Assembly (NCBI GenBank): GCA_013288235.1
Contig: JABDCF010000022.1
Location: 1-42,199 of the forward strand
Reading direction: 5' to 3'
Length of the DNA: 42,199 nt
Source of the DNA: Bacteroidota bacterium
Lineage (GTDB): Bacteria > Bacteroidota > Bacteroidia > Sphingobacteriales > Sphingobacteriaceae
Shown: in pieces, positions 34,068-41,874 of the stretch
Position numbering within the stretch: the stretch's first letter is position 1
How the letters are laid out: each line of letters begins with the position of its first letter
Translations under genes and position numbers: made by a program
The notes under the pieces: model-generated
What the model was told of the DNA's origin: nothing
The model's database searches: none
What the model saw: the letters and a program-made list of their open reading frames with translations, nothing else

Positions 34068-36542
34068 ATGTTAAAAAATTATTTAAAAATCGCATTCCGG
34101 GGGTTTTGGAAGCACAAGCTTTTTACCTTCATCAACATTATTGGGCTATCTATAGGCATCAGCGCGGCGCTGGTAATTTACCTGATAGTACATTTTGATT
34201 TTACATTCGATAAGTTCCATCCCAATGGCGACCGTATTTATCGTGTAGTATCAAATTTTACCTTCCAGGGTGAAGTGGGCCACAATAACGGTGTTTGCGG
34301 GCCATTACCCGGGGCGGTAAGAAGCCAGGTGCCGGGCGTTGAGGTAACAGCGCCATTTTTTACGCTATCTGAGCCAAATGTTTTTGTGCCTGGCAAGAGA
34401 AATGTTCCCATTAGATTTAAAAACCAGGAAAATGTGGTCCTTGCTGATCCACAATATTTTAAACTATTTAATTATAAATGGCTGGCAGGTTCGTCAAAAG
34501 ATGCGCTAAATGCACCGAACCAGGTGGTATTAACGTCTGAACAGGCACAAAAATATTTTCCGTCAACACCGTACAACCAAATGATAGGCAAAGTTGTTAC
34601 TTACGATACTATAAAAACTACTGTTACAGGTATAGTACAAACTATAACCCAAAATACAGACTTTACTTTTCACGATTTTATATCTTATAGTACAGGCACA
34701 GTAAATAAAGATCTGCAAGGCCAGTTGCAGCTTACCGAATGGGAGAGCACTAATTCGGCTTCGCAGTTTTTTATCAGGCTATCGCCGCAGGCTAACGTTG
34801 CCCATATTGAGAAATTAATAAACGGCATCCTGAAAAAGAACAGCCCCCCAAAACCGGAGGATAAAGGCAATACACATGGCTTCAGTCTGCAACCATTGAG
34901 CGACCTGCATTTTAATGCAGACTATGGTAACTTTGACAGTGGGCATATTGCCAGCAAAAAAACATTGTATGGCTTGCTGGTATTAGCTGTATTCCTATTG
35001 GTACTTGGCTGCATTAATTTCATTAATTTAACTACTGCGCAGGCAACCCAAAGGGCAAAAGAGATTGGCATCCGCAAAACCATGGGGAGCAGCCGTACAC
35101 AGTTGGTTATACAGTTTTTAAGCGAAACCTTTTTAGTAACGCTCATAGCCGTTTGTATTTCGGCAGCATTAGCGCCTGTTGTGTTAAAACTTTTTGCTGA
35201 TTTTGTCTCACCCGGTGTTAAAGCCGATTACGTGTCGCAGCCGGGGCTTATCCTGTTCTTATTATTATTAACTATAGTTGTAAGCGGTTTATCCGGTTTT
35301 TATCCGGCTATCATGTTGTCGGGCTACAAACCTGCCCTGGTACTTAAAAATCAGGCGACTTCAAACAGTAGCAAAACACGTAATGCATGGCTGCGTAAAT
35401 CGTTAACCGTTACGCAATTTATTATAGCCCAATTTTTTATAATGGCTACTGTACTGGTGAGCAAACAAATTTATTATGCTTTGCATAAAGACCTCGGCTT
35501 TAAAAAGGATGCCATTATCATCATAAACTCGCCATGGAAAAACAGGACTTTAGCACGTAACATGGTATTTGTAAATAAACTACATGCCATACCTAACGTG
35601 GAGATGGTGAGCATTGGCGGTGCGCCGCCTTCATCAGGTAATACCAACTCAACCAATGTTACTTATAAAGATGGCAAAAAAGAGATAAAGACTGATGTCC
35701 AGTTAAAATTTGCCGACGAGAATTATATGAAGGTATATAAGCTGAGGCTGCTGGCTGGCCGCAGTTTACAGGCTTCGGATACTTCGAAATCAGTAGTTAT
35801 AAATGAGTACTATACAAAAGTCCTCGGTTTCAGGAACCCTGCTGAGGCTATTGGGAAAAACCTCGATCATTTTAACGGCGCTAAAAGTTTACAGGTGGTA
35901 GGCGTAATCGCTGATTTTTACCAACACTCTTTGCATGAACCGATAAAACCCCTGGCGATTTACTGTAGCATGCCTAATTCCCGGTGGCAAACAGGTACTT
36001 TCCATATAGCCTTAAAACCTGAAGCTTCGGGCAGCAATGATTGGAAAACGTCCATTGCCGGTATGGAAAAAGCATGGAAAGCGGTTTATCCTGATGATGA
36101 CTTTGAATATCACTTTTTTGATGAAACGATAGCCAAATTTTATGAGACCGAGCAGCATACCTCTACCCTACTGAGTTGGGCAACCGGCCTGTCGATATTT
36201 ATCAGTTGCCTGGGTTTATTGGGGCTTGCCATTTATACCACCAACCAGCGCACCAAAGAAATTGGTGTACGCAAAGTGCTTGGGGCTACCGTTTCACAAA
36301 TAGTTACGTTATTGTCAACTGAACTGGTATTACTTATCCTGTTGGCCTTTGTAATTGTAACGCCTATAGCCTGGTGGGCAATGAATAAATGGATGGAAGG
36401 CTTTGCAGACAAGACAATCATCAGCTGGTGGATATTTGCTGCAAGCGGGGCTGGAATGTTATTGACAGCGGTATTTACGTCAAGTTTCCAAACCATAAAA
36501 GCAGCTATTGCCAACCCGGTTAAGAGTTTGAGGTCTGAGTAG
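34068..36542 (+). CDS. Duplicated FtsX/MacB-type ABC permease P6 (824 aa)
   Basis: This is a tandem permease starting MLKNYLKIAFRGFWKHKLF. Helix 1 is at about 22-44. Periplasmic domain 1 (about 48-290) carries an expanded KYFPSTPYNQMIGKVV in place of the compact FGDxxPIGK turn. The first coupling segment is RAKEIGIRKTMGSS and the linker between halves shows GFYPAIMLSGYKPALVL. Periplasmic domain 2 spans about 460-700, the second coupling segment is RTKEIGVRKVLGAT, and the tail is NPVKSLRSE. The protein is some 15-30 residues longer than P1-P5, with extra length in the periplasmic parts. It is the fourth gene of the block, and no promoter is seen directly before it. Confidence 0.92.
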   Translation: MLKNYLKIAFRGFWKHKLFTFINIIGLSIGISAALVIYLIVHFDFTFDKFHPNGDRIYRVVSNFTFQGEVGHNNGVCGPLPGAVRSQVPGVEVTAPFFTLSEPNVFVPGKRNVPIRFKNQENVVLADPQYFKLFNYKWLAGSSKDALNAPNQVVLTSEQAQKYFPSTPYNQMIGKVVTYDTIKTTVTGIVQTITQNTDFTFHDFISYSTGTVNKDLQGQLQLTEWESTNSASQFFIRLSPQANVAHIEKLINGILKKNSPPKPEDKGNTHGFSLQPLSDLHFNADYGNFDSGHIASKKTLYGLLVLAVFLLVLGCINFINLTTAQATQRAKEIGIRKTMGSSRTQLVIQFLSETFLVTLIAVCISAALAPVVLKLFADFVSPGVKADYVSQPGLILFLLLLTIVVSGLSGFYPAIMLSGYKPALVLKNQATSNSSKTRNAWLRKSLTVTQFIIAQFFIMATVLVSKQIYYALHKDLGFKKDAIIIINSPWKNRTLARNMVFVNKLHAIPNVEMVSIGGAPPSSGNTNSTNVTYKDGKKEIKTDVQLKFADENYMKVYKLRLLAGRSLQASDTSKSVVINEYYTKVLGFRNPAEAIGKNLDHFNGAKSLQVVGVIADFYQHSLHEPIKPLAIYCSMPNSRWQTGTFHIALKPEASGSNDWKTSIAGMEKAWKAVYPDDDFEYHFFDETIAKFYETEQHTSTLLSWATGLSIFISCLGLLGLAIYTTNQRTKEIGVRKVLGATVSQIVTLLSTELVLLILLAFVIVTPIAWWAMNKWMEGFADKTIISWWIFAASGAGMLLTAVFTSSFQTIKAAIANPVKSLRSE

Positions 36543-36626
36543 CAGCAGGTAGTAGCAGTTGGCAGTTCTTAGTTGGCAGTTTGCAGTTAAAAATCAATAA
36601 TTCGATAATTCAGTAATTCAATAATC
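36543..36626. repeat. Two-block intergenic spacer between P6 and P7
   Basis: GCAGGTAGTAGCAGTTGGCAG words follow the stop, then AAAATCAATAATTCGATAAT and AATTCAGTAATTCAATAATC words. About ten C/T-rich bases separate it from the P7 ATG. Confidence 0.7.
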
Positions 36627-36637
36627 ACCCCTTCCTC

Positions 36638-39145
36638 ATGATAAAAATCAACCTAAAACTGGCGTTCCGGAATATTTTCAGGAATAAACTGTACACTGCC
36701 ATCAATATTATTGGCCTTGGCGTGGCCAGCGCGTTTTGCATATTGGTTTACCTGTATGTAAAAAATGAACAGTCGTTTGACAGGTTTCATGATGATGAGA
36801 ACCGGTTATATCGGGTAGAGGAAACTGATATCTTCAGTTCGTTACGTGCGAAACCGCAAAAAAGCCTCTTCTCGGGCTTAATGAAGGATGCCGAACAAAA
36901 AAACATGATCCAGACCCCAACAGCGCTGGCGGTTGACCTAAAAAAGGATTTTCCGGAAATCGAAAATGCCATTAGGCTGAGCGGTATTGGCGATGAAACC
37001 ATCAAAGTTGGCGATCAAAGCTTTAAGGAAAAAGGCGATAACCTGACTTATACTGATGCCGATTTTTTTAAGGTGTTTAATTTCCCTTTGATAAGCGGTA
37101 ACCCTTCAACAGTAATGTCGGGCCTGAACCAGGCCGTGATCAGCGAACGTTTGGCTAAGAAATATTTCGGTAATGATAACCCGGTAGGAAAAATACTTTT
37201 GATGCCAAATGAAAGTAACCACCCGCCATTAATTGTAAGCGGAGTATATAAGAATTTTCCTTCAAACTCAAGCTTTCAGTTTGATATGATATTGCGAATG
37301 GAATCAAACCCTGATTATAAGGATAATTATGCCAGGGGGGTAAATTCATTTAGCGATCCATTAGTTATAAAGCTAAAAAAGGGTGTTGATGCCGCAAAAT
37401 TCCAGGCTAAACTGGATGCTTTTGCTAAACAATATTTTAAGTCAGTATTGGAAGTCATGAAAAAAAGTGACCCCAAAACACACTACGAGGACATGCATAT
37501 CATTTTGCGGCCATTTGCCGACGCCCATTACAACCAGGCAACAGGGTGGTACCATTACTCTGATCTGAAAAATATTTACCAGCTGGTGTGCCTCACGATT
37601 GTTATTTTATTTATTGCCTGTTTAAATTATATTTTGCTTACGCTCACCAGCGCCATCTCCCGGTCGCAGGATGTAGGCGTACGTAAAACCATCGGCGCAG
37701 GCCGGGTACAGATCATCGTACAATATTATACAGAGACCCAAGTGCTTGCCTTTATTGCCGTAATAGCGGGCTTTTTGCTTTCAGTAATATGCCTTCCATT
37801 TTTCAGCAGCTTAACCGGGACAAATATCAACTTGTCTAATTTTTCGTTTGGCACTATTGCATTGTTCTTGTTTATTTTAGGCCTGGCATTGGGGTTACTT
37901 GCTGGTGTTTATCCGGCATTGGCTATGTCGGGGTTGAAGCCCTTGAATATTATGCGTGGTTTTTCCGCCTACCGGATAAATCCAATTTTGTCAAAATGTC
38001 TTATTGTGTTGCAATTTACCGTGTGCATAATAATGGTTATCTCAACATTGGCTATCAATAAGCAGGTGCATTTCCTCAATGAAAGCGATATGGGTTTTAA
38101 TAAAGATGAAATATTAATGATGCGGTCGCCTTATAGCTGGTTGGATAAACAAAAAACCTTGTTACTACGTGATAAGCTTCAACACTATGCAGCCACTGAT
38201 CCCACCATTGAAGATTTTACTACCGGCTCTATTTATTTTGGCGGTGTTAGTTATAATGGGGTTATTATAAATGGCGAAAAAAAAATGGTGCAGATTTTAA
38301 ATGTGGATTACAATTATTTTTCTTTTTTAAAAATACCGATTATTAAAGGGCGCACTTTTTCGAGGGATATAACTACCGACAGCGCCGAATTAGACTATCC
38401 CGATTTAAAAAAATCACAAAAAGCCAGTTTAGCATTCCGCTCGATGGTGGTAAACGAAACCTTGTATAAAATTTTAGGCAAACCAACGGTGGGCATATTG
38501 GACCGCCAGATGGGAGGGATAATAATAGGGGTCTGTAAAGACTATCATATCCAGGATCTTACTAAAAAGATAGAACCTGCTTATCATACTATAAATGCCG
38601 GGGTAAATAACAGTTTTTGGGTAAAGATCAAGGCAGGGCAAAGTATTCCTAAAACAATGGATAAGATCAAAAACAACTGGAATAAATTAACCGGTAACCT
38701 GCCTTTTGATTATACCTTTATGGATGAAAATGTTGCCAAAAGCTATGATGGCTACCTGCACTGGATGACTACCATCACCACATCATGCATCCTGGCCATT
38801 ATTATTGCCTGCATGGGTTTGTTCGGTTTGTCGGGCCTTACAACCCTTAACAGGACAAAGGAGATCGGTATCCGCAAAGTTTTAGGCGCTTCGGTATCTA
38901 ACTTGTTTGTTTTGCTTAACCGGGGCACCGTTATTTTGGCATTGTGCTCATTTATAATAGCGGCGCCAATTTCCTGGTACTTAATAAACCAGTGGCTCGA
39001 TAACTTCGCCTATCGCATTAAACCCGACTGGCTATTATTTACAGCAGCGGGGCTGATAGCAATGCTTACGGCAATAATAGCGGTAAGCTATCATACCATA
39101 AAAGCAGCGGTTACAAACCCTGTTAATAGCCTCCGGTCGGAGTAG
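36638..39145 (+). CDS. Duplicated FtsX/MacB-type ABC permease P7 (835 aa), most divergent member
   Basis: This is a tandem permease and the longest of the set. Start MIKINLKLAFRNIFRNKLY; helix 1 is at about 20-42. Periplasmic domain 1 includes an added charged stretch near 65-100 (SLRAKPQKSLFSGLMKDAEQ) and the motif KYFGNDNPVGKIL. The first coupling segment is RSQDVGVRKTIGAG, where the usual Lys-Glu is Gln-Asp; the second is canonical, RTKEIGIRKVLGAS. Periplasmic domain 2 also has an extra loop (DSAELDYPDLKKSQKAS). The tail is NPVNSLRSE. It ends the P3-P7 block; a perfect 15-bp hairpin and module D follow. The altered first coupling segment could change how the ATPase grips that half. Confidence 0.9.
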   Translation: MIKINLKLAFRNIFRNKLYTAINIIGLGVASAFCILVYLYVKNEQSFDRFHDDENRLYRVEETDIFSSLRAKPQKSLFSGLMKDAEQKNMIQTPTALAVDLKKDFPEIENAIRLSGIGDETIKVGDQSFKEKGDNLTYTDADFFKVFNFPLISGNPSTVMSGLNQAVISERLAKKYFGNDNPVGKILLMPNESNHPPLIVSGVYKNFPSNSSFQFDMILRMESNPDYKDNYARGVNSFSDPLVIKLKKGVDAAKFQAKLDAFAKQYFKSVLEVMKKSDPKTHYEDMHIILRPFADAHYNQATGWYHYSDLKNIYQLVCLTIVILFIACLNYILLTLTSAISRSQDVGVRKTIGAGRVQIIVQYYTETQVLAFIAVIAGFLLSVICLPFFSSLTGTNINLSNFSFGTIALFLFILGLALGLLAGVYPALAMSGLKPLNIMRGFSAYRINPILSKCLIVLQFTVCIIMVISTLAINKQVHFLNESDMGFNKDEILMMRSPYSWLDKQKTLLLRDKLQHYAATDPTIEDFTTGSIYFGGVSYNGVIINGEKKMVQILNVDYNYFSFLKIPIIKGRTFSRDITTDSAELDYPDLKKSQKASLAFRSMVVNETLYKILGKPTVGILDRQMGGIIIGVCKDYHIQDLTKKIEPAYHTINAGVNNSFWVKIKAGQSIPKTMDKIKNNWNKLTGNLPFDYTFMDENVAKSYDGYLHWMTTITTSCILAIIIACMGLFGLSGLTTLNRTKEIGIRKVLGASVSNLFVLLNRGTVILALCSFIIAAPISWYLINQWLDNFAYRIKPDWLLFTAAGLIAMLTAIIAVSYHTIKAAVTNPVNSLRSE

Positions 39146-39210
39146 TTCATAGTTCATGGCCCATAGTTCATAGTGAAGCTGCCATGGACTATGGACCATG
39201 AACTATGAAC
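39145..39210. repeat. Word-type hairpin after P7, next to module D
   Basis: GTTCATAGTTCATGG (39145-39159) and CCATGAACTATGAAC (39196-39210) are perfect 15-bp complements. Additional CCATAGTTCATAG words lie in the loop. It starts at the P7 stop codon and ends 6 bp before the enhancer pair, so it probably ends the P3-P7 transcript. Confidence 0.7.
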
Positions 39211-39215
39211 CAAAC

Positions 39216-39324
39216 TGTATCATAAGCGTACACCCACTGTTTCACTTACGAACATATTCGTACACTTTAAAAACGCTTATAATATTGATTATTAATGTTT
39301 TAATTTTTTGGTATATATTTTAAG
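39216..39324 (+). promoter_or_regulatory. Enhancer/promoter module D (drives P8 and downstream)
   Basis: Site 1 TGTATCATAAGCGTACA (39216-39232), site 2 TGTTTCACTTACGAACA (39238-39254) 22 bp later with an overlapping TACGAA-CATA-TTCGTA dyad, an IHF-like TATAATATTGATT (39278-39290, one mismatch), then TTTGGTATATATTTTAAG with TGG at 39309-39311. From 39282 to the ATG it differs from module B at only 3 of 69 positions by hand count. The -12 position is TTAA. Confidence 0.65.
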
Positions 39325-39347
39325 CATTTATAACATCGACAAACTTT

Positions 39348-41771
39348 ATGATAAAAAATTATTTTAAGATCGCCTGGCGCAACATTATTCGTCACAAAGG
39401 ATATTCGGCCATTAACATTGCTGGTTTAACAGTTGGTATAGCAGCATGTTTACTCATTTTTGTTATTATCCAATACGAATTAAGTTTTGATACCTTTCAG
39501 CCTGGTTATAAAAATATATATCGGGTAATAACTGCGATGAACCGGCAGGGGGTCAATACATATAACCCCGGCGTAGCGGCGCCTGCTACCGAGGCATTAC
39601 GTTTAGCATTCCCGGAGGCGAAGGTCGGCTCTATCCAATCGAGTTATGGCAGCCAGGTTACCGTCCCCTCAAAGTCGGGCAATGTCTTTGAGGATAAAAA
39701 ATTCATCGAAAATACCGGGGTTATGTTTATCGAACCCCAGTTTTTCGATGCCTTTCAATCAAGCTGGCTTGCCGGACAGCCTTCGGCACTGAAAGACCCG
39801 AACATGGTTGTCATAGATAAAAGCAGCGCTATAAAATATTTTGGCGACTGGAAAAACGCAATGGGCAAAATGCTCAGGATGGACAACCTGTTAACACTAA
39901 AGGTAGCAGGCGTTATAAACGATGCACCGGCAAACAGCGATTTCCCGCTAAAAGTGATGATATCCTACATCACCTGGAAACAGCACCCTAAAGATTACAT
40001 GTACCGCGACAACTGGAACATGACAAGCAGTAGTCACCAGGTGTATATCAAATTCCCGTCAAATGAACCGCTGAGCAGGATCAACAGCCAGTTTGCAGCC
40101 TTTTCGCACAAGCAATTTAACAATAAAGGGACCGGCAACAAAACCAGCCTTATCGTGCAGCCGTTATCAACGCTTCATTTTGATAAAAGATTTGGCGATA
40201 CACTCGGCGACCACATGACCAGCACGGAAACACTGCGTACATTGTCATTTATAGCTGTGCTTATCATCATAATGGCTTCGATCAATTTTATTAACCTGTC
40301 AACCGCGCAATCTGTAGGGCGGTCGAAAGAAGTTGGCATCCGTAAAGTGTTGGGGAGCAGCCGTGTACAATTAATTGTACAGGTAATAGGCGAAACAGCA
40401 ATAATTGTTTTTATAGCCGTTGCGCTTGCACTTATTGTTGCAGAAGCCGCCCTACCCTATTTAAAAAATATAGCAAGCGTGCCTGATGATATAGGGCTGC
40501 TTAACGGTGGTACGTTACTATTTTTAGTACTTGTTACCGTTATTATTATTGCCCTTTCAGGTTTTTATCCTGCAATTGTTGTTTCGGGCTTTAAACCGGT
40601 ATCGGCGCTTAAAAATAAAATTAATGCAGCTTCTATCGGCGGGATACCTTTAAGGCGTGCGCTGGTTGTTGGGCAATTTTTTATTTCGCAGCTGCTTATT
40701 ATTGGCACTATCATCGCGGTAAAGCAAATGGATTTTGTGAACAGCGCCGATCTCGGTTTTGATAAAAATGCCGTCCTGGTTATCCCAGGCTATACGGATA
40801 GCGTTAGCTTGCAAAAAATGCAGGCACTTAAACAGCAATTACTGCAAAATCCGGCTGTGTTATCGGCAAGCTTTGCTTCGGACGTGCCATCATCAGACAA
40901 TAACAGCTCCACAAATTTTTACTTCGACCATTCGAAAAAAGACCGGGGGTTTGATGTTTTCCTAAAAATTGGGGATGCAGATTATTTTAAAACTTTCGGA
41001 CTTCACTTTATAGCGGGGCACGGTTACGAGCAAGCCGATACCATGCGCCAGGCAGTTATTAATGAAACCTTAATGCAAAAACTGGGCATTAAGAACGCCA
41101 AAGATGCTGTCGGGAAAACCATAAGCGAAGGCGGTGGCAGTTGGGCTTCTATAACTGGGGTTGTTGAGGACTTTAAAACCAATTCATTGCGCGAAACTGT
41201 GAAACCGATAATTATTTACCCACAAAAGGCATATGAATCTGAAGTTGCGGTTAAAATTCAAACCCGTGACCTTGCCAATACCGTTGCATCGTTACAGAAA
41301 ACCTGGGAAAACGCTTACCCTGAATACGCTTATAACGGCTTTTTCCTTGACGAAAGCATAGCTAAGTTTTATAAGCAGGAGAACCAGTTGGCACTGGTAT
41401 ATAAAATTTTTGCCATGATAGCCATATTTATTTCGTGCCTTGGTTTATACGGCCTGGTAAGCTTTATGGCAGTTCAGCGTACAAAAGAAGTGGGCATACG
41501 CAAAGTATTAGGCGCATCAATAACCAGTATAGTTTACCTGTTCTCGAAAGAATTTATGGTGCTTATATCCATTGCATTTGTAATAGCCGTGCCCTTTGCA
41601 TGGTACATCATGACGGGTTGGCTGCAAAATTTTGCATACCGCACATCGATAAGCGCGTGGATATTTATTGCAGCGATAGCAGTATCGGTTATAATAGCCT
41701 GGATCACTGTTGGCTATAAAGCGGTGCGCGCAGCTTTAGTTAACCCGGTAAAGAGTTTGAAAAGCGAATGA
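39348..41771 (+). CDS. Duplicated FtsX/MacB-type ABC permease P8 (807 aa)
   Basis: This is a tandem permease starting MIKNYFKIAWRNIIRHKGY. Helix 1 is at about 20-43. Periplasmic domain 1 has KYFGDWKNAMGKML in place of the usual FGDxxPIGK turn. The first coupling segment is RSKEVGIRKVLGSS, and the half-joining segment is GFYPAIVVSGFKPV. Periplasmic domain 2 is at about 455-680, the second coupling segment is RTKEVGIRKVLGAS, and the tail is NPVKSLKSE, with Lys for the usual Arg. It has its own enhancer/promoter module and a very short predicted leader (about 14 nt). The first codons match those of P2 almost base for base, while the rest of the protein is clearly different from P2. Confidence 0.92.
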   Translation: MIKNYFKIAWRNIIRHKGYSAINIAGLTVGIAACLLIFVIIQYELSFDTFQPGYKNIYRVITAMNRQGVNTYNPGVAAPATEALRLAFPEAKVGSIQSSYGSQVTVPSKSGNVFEDKKFIENTGVMFIEPQFFDAFQSSWLAGQPSALKDPNMVVIDKSSAIKYFGDWKNAMGKMLRMDNLLTLKVAGVINDAPANSDFPLKVMISYITWKQHPKDYMYRDNWNMTSSSHQVYIKFPSNEPLSRINSQFAAFSHKQFNNKGTGNKTSLIVQPLSTLHFDKRFGDTLGDHMTSTETLRTLSFIAVLIIIMASINFINLSTAQSVGRSKEVGIRKVLGSSRVQLIVQVIGETAIIVFIAVALALIVAEAALPYLKNIASVPDDIGLLNGGTLLFLVLVTVIIIALSGFYPAIVVSGFKPVSALKNKINAASIGGIPLRRALVVGQFFISQLLIIGTIIAVKQMDFVNSADLGFDKNAVLVIPGYTDSVSLQKMQALKQQLLQNPAVLSASFASDVPSSDNNSSTNFYFDHSKKDRGFDVFLKIGDADYFKTFGLHFIAGHGYEQADTMRQAVINETLMQKLGIKNAKDAVGKTISEGGGSWASITGVVEDFKTNSLRETVKPIIIYPQKAYESEVAVKIQTRDLANTVASLQKTWENAYPEYAYNGFFLDESIAKFYKQENQLALVYKIFAMIAIFISCLGLYGLVSFMAVQRTKEVGIRKVLGASITSIVYLFSKEFMVLISIAFVIAVPFAWYIMTGWLQNFAYRTSISAWIFIAAIAVSVIIAWITVGYKAVRAALVNPVKSLKSE

Positions 41772-41776
41772 AAAAA

Positions 41777-41866
41777 GTCATTGGTCATTGTGTCATTGGT
41801 CATTGGATTGACGGTGATTAATTACGTAGCCAATGACCCAATGACGCGAAGCAAATGACTAATGAC
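41777..41866. repeat. Word-type inverted repeat between P8 and P9
   Basis: The left arm (41777-41806) is GTCATTG words repeated four times. The right arm (41830-41866) is the inverse CAATGAC words. The right arm contains GACGCGAAGCAAATGAC, which echoes the REP-like hairpin at 12476-12505. No enhancer pair lies here, so P9 is probably cotranscribed with P8. Confidence 0.7.
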
Positions 41867-41874
41867 TAAATAAA

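Noticed and set aside
19972..41771. The permease copies as a recent tandem amplification with near-identical sequences
   Set aside because: Apart from spacers, coupling motifs and tails, the proteins differ widely, so most duplications are old; only the P2/P8 promoter ends look recent.
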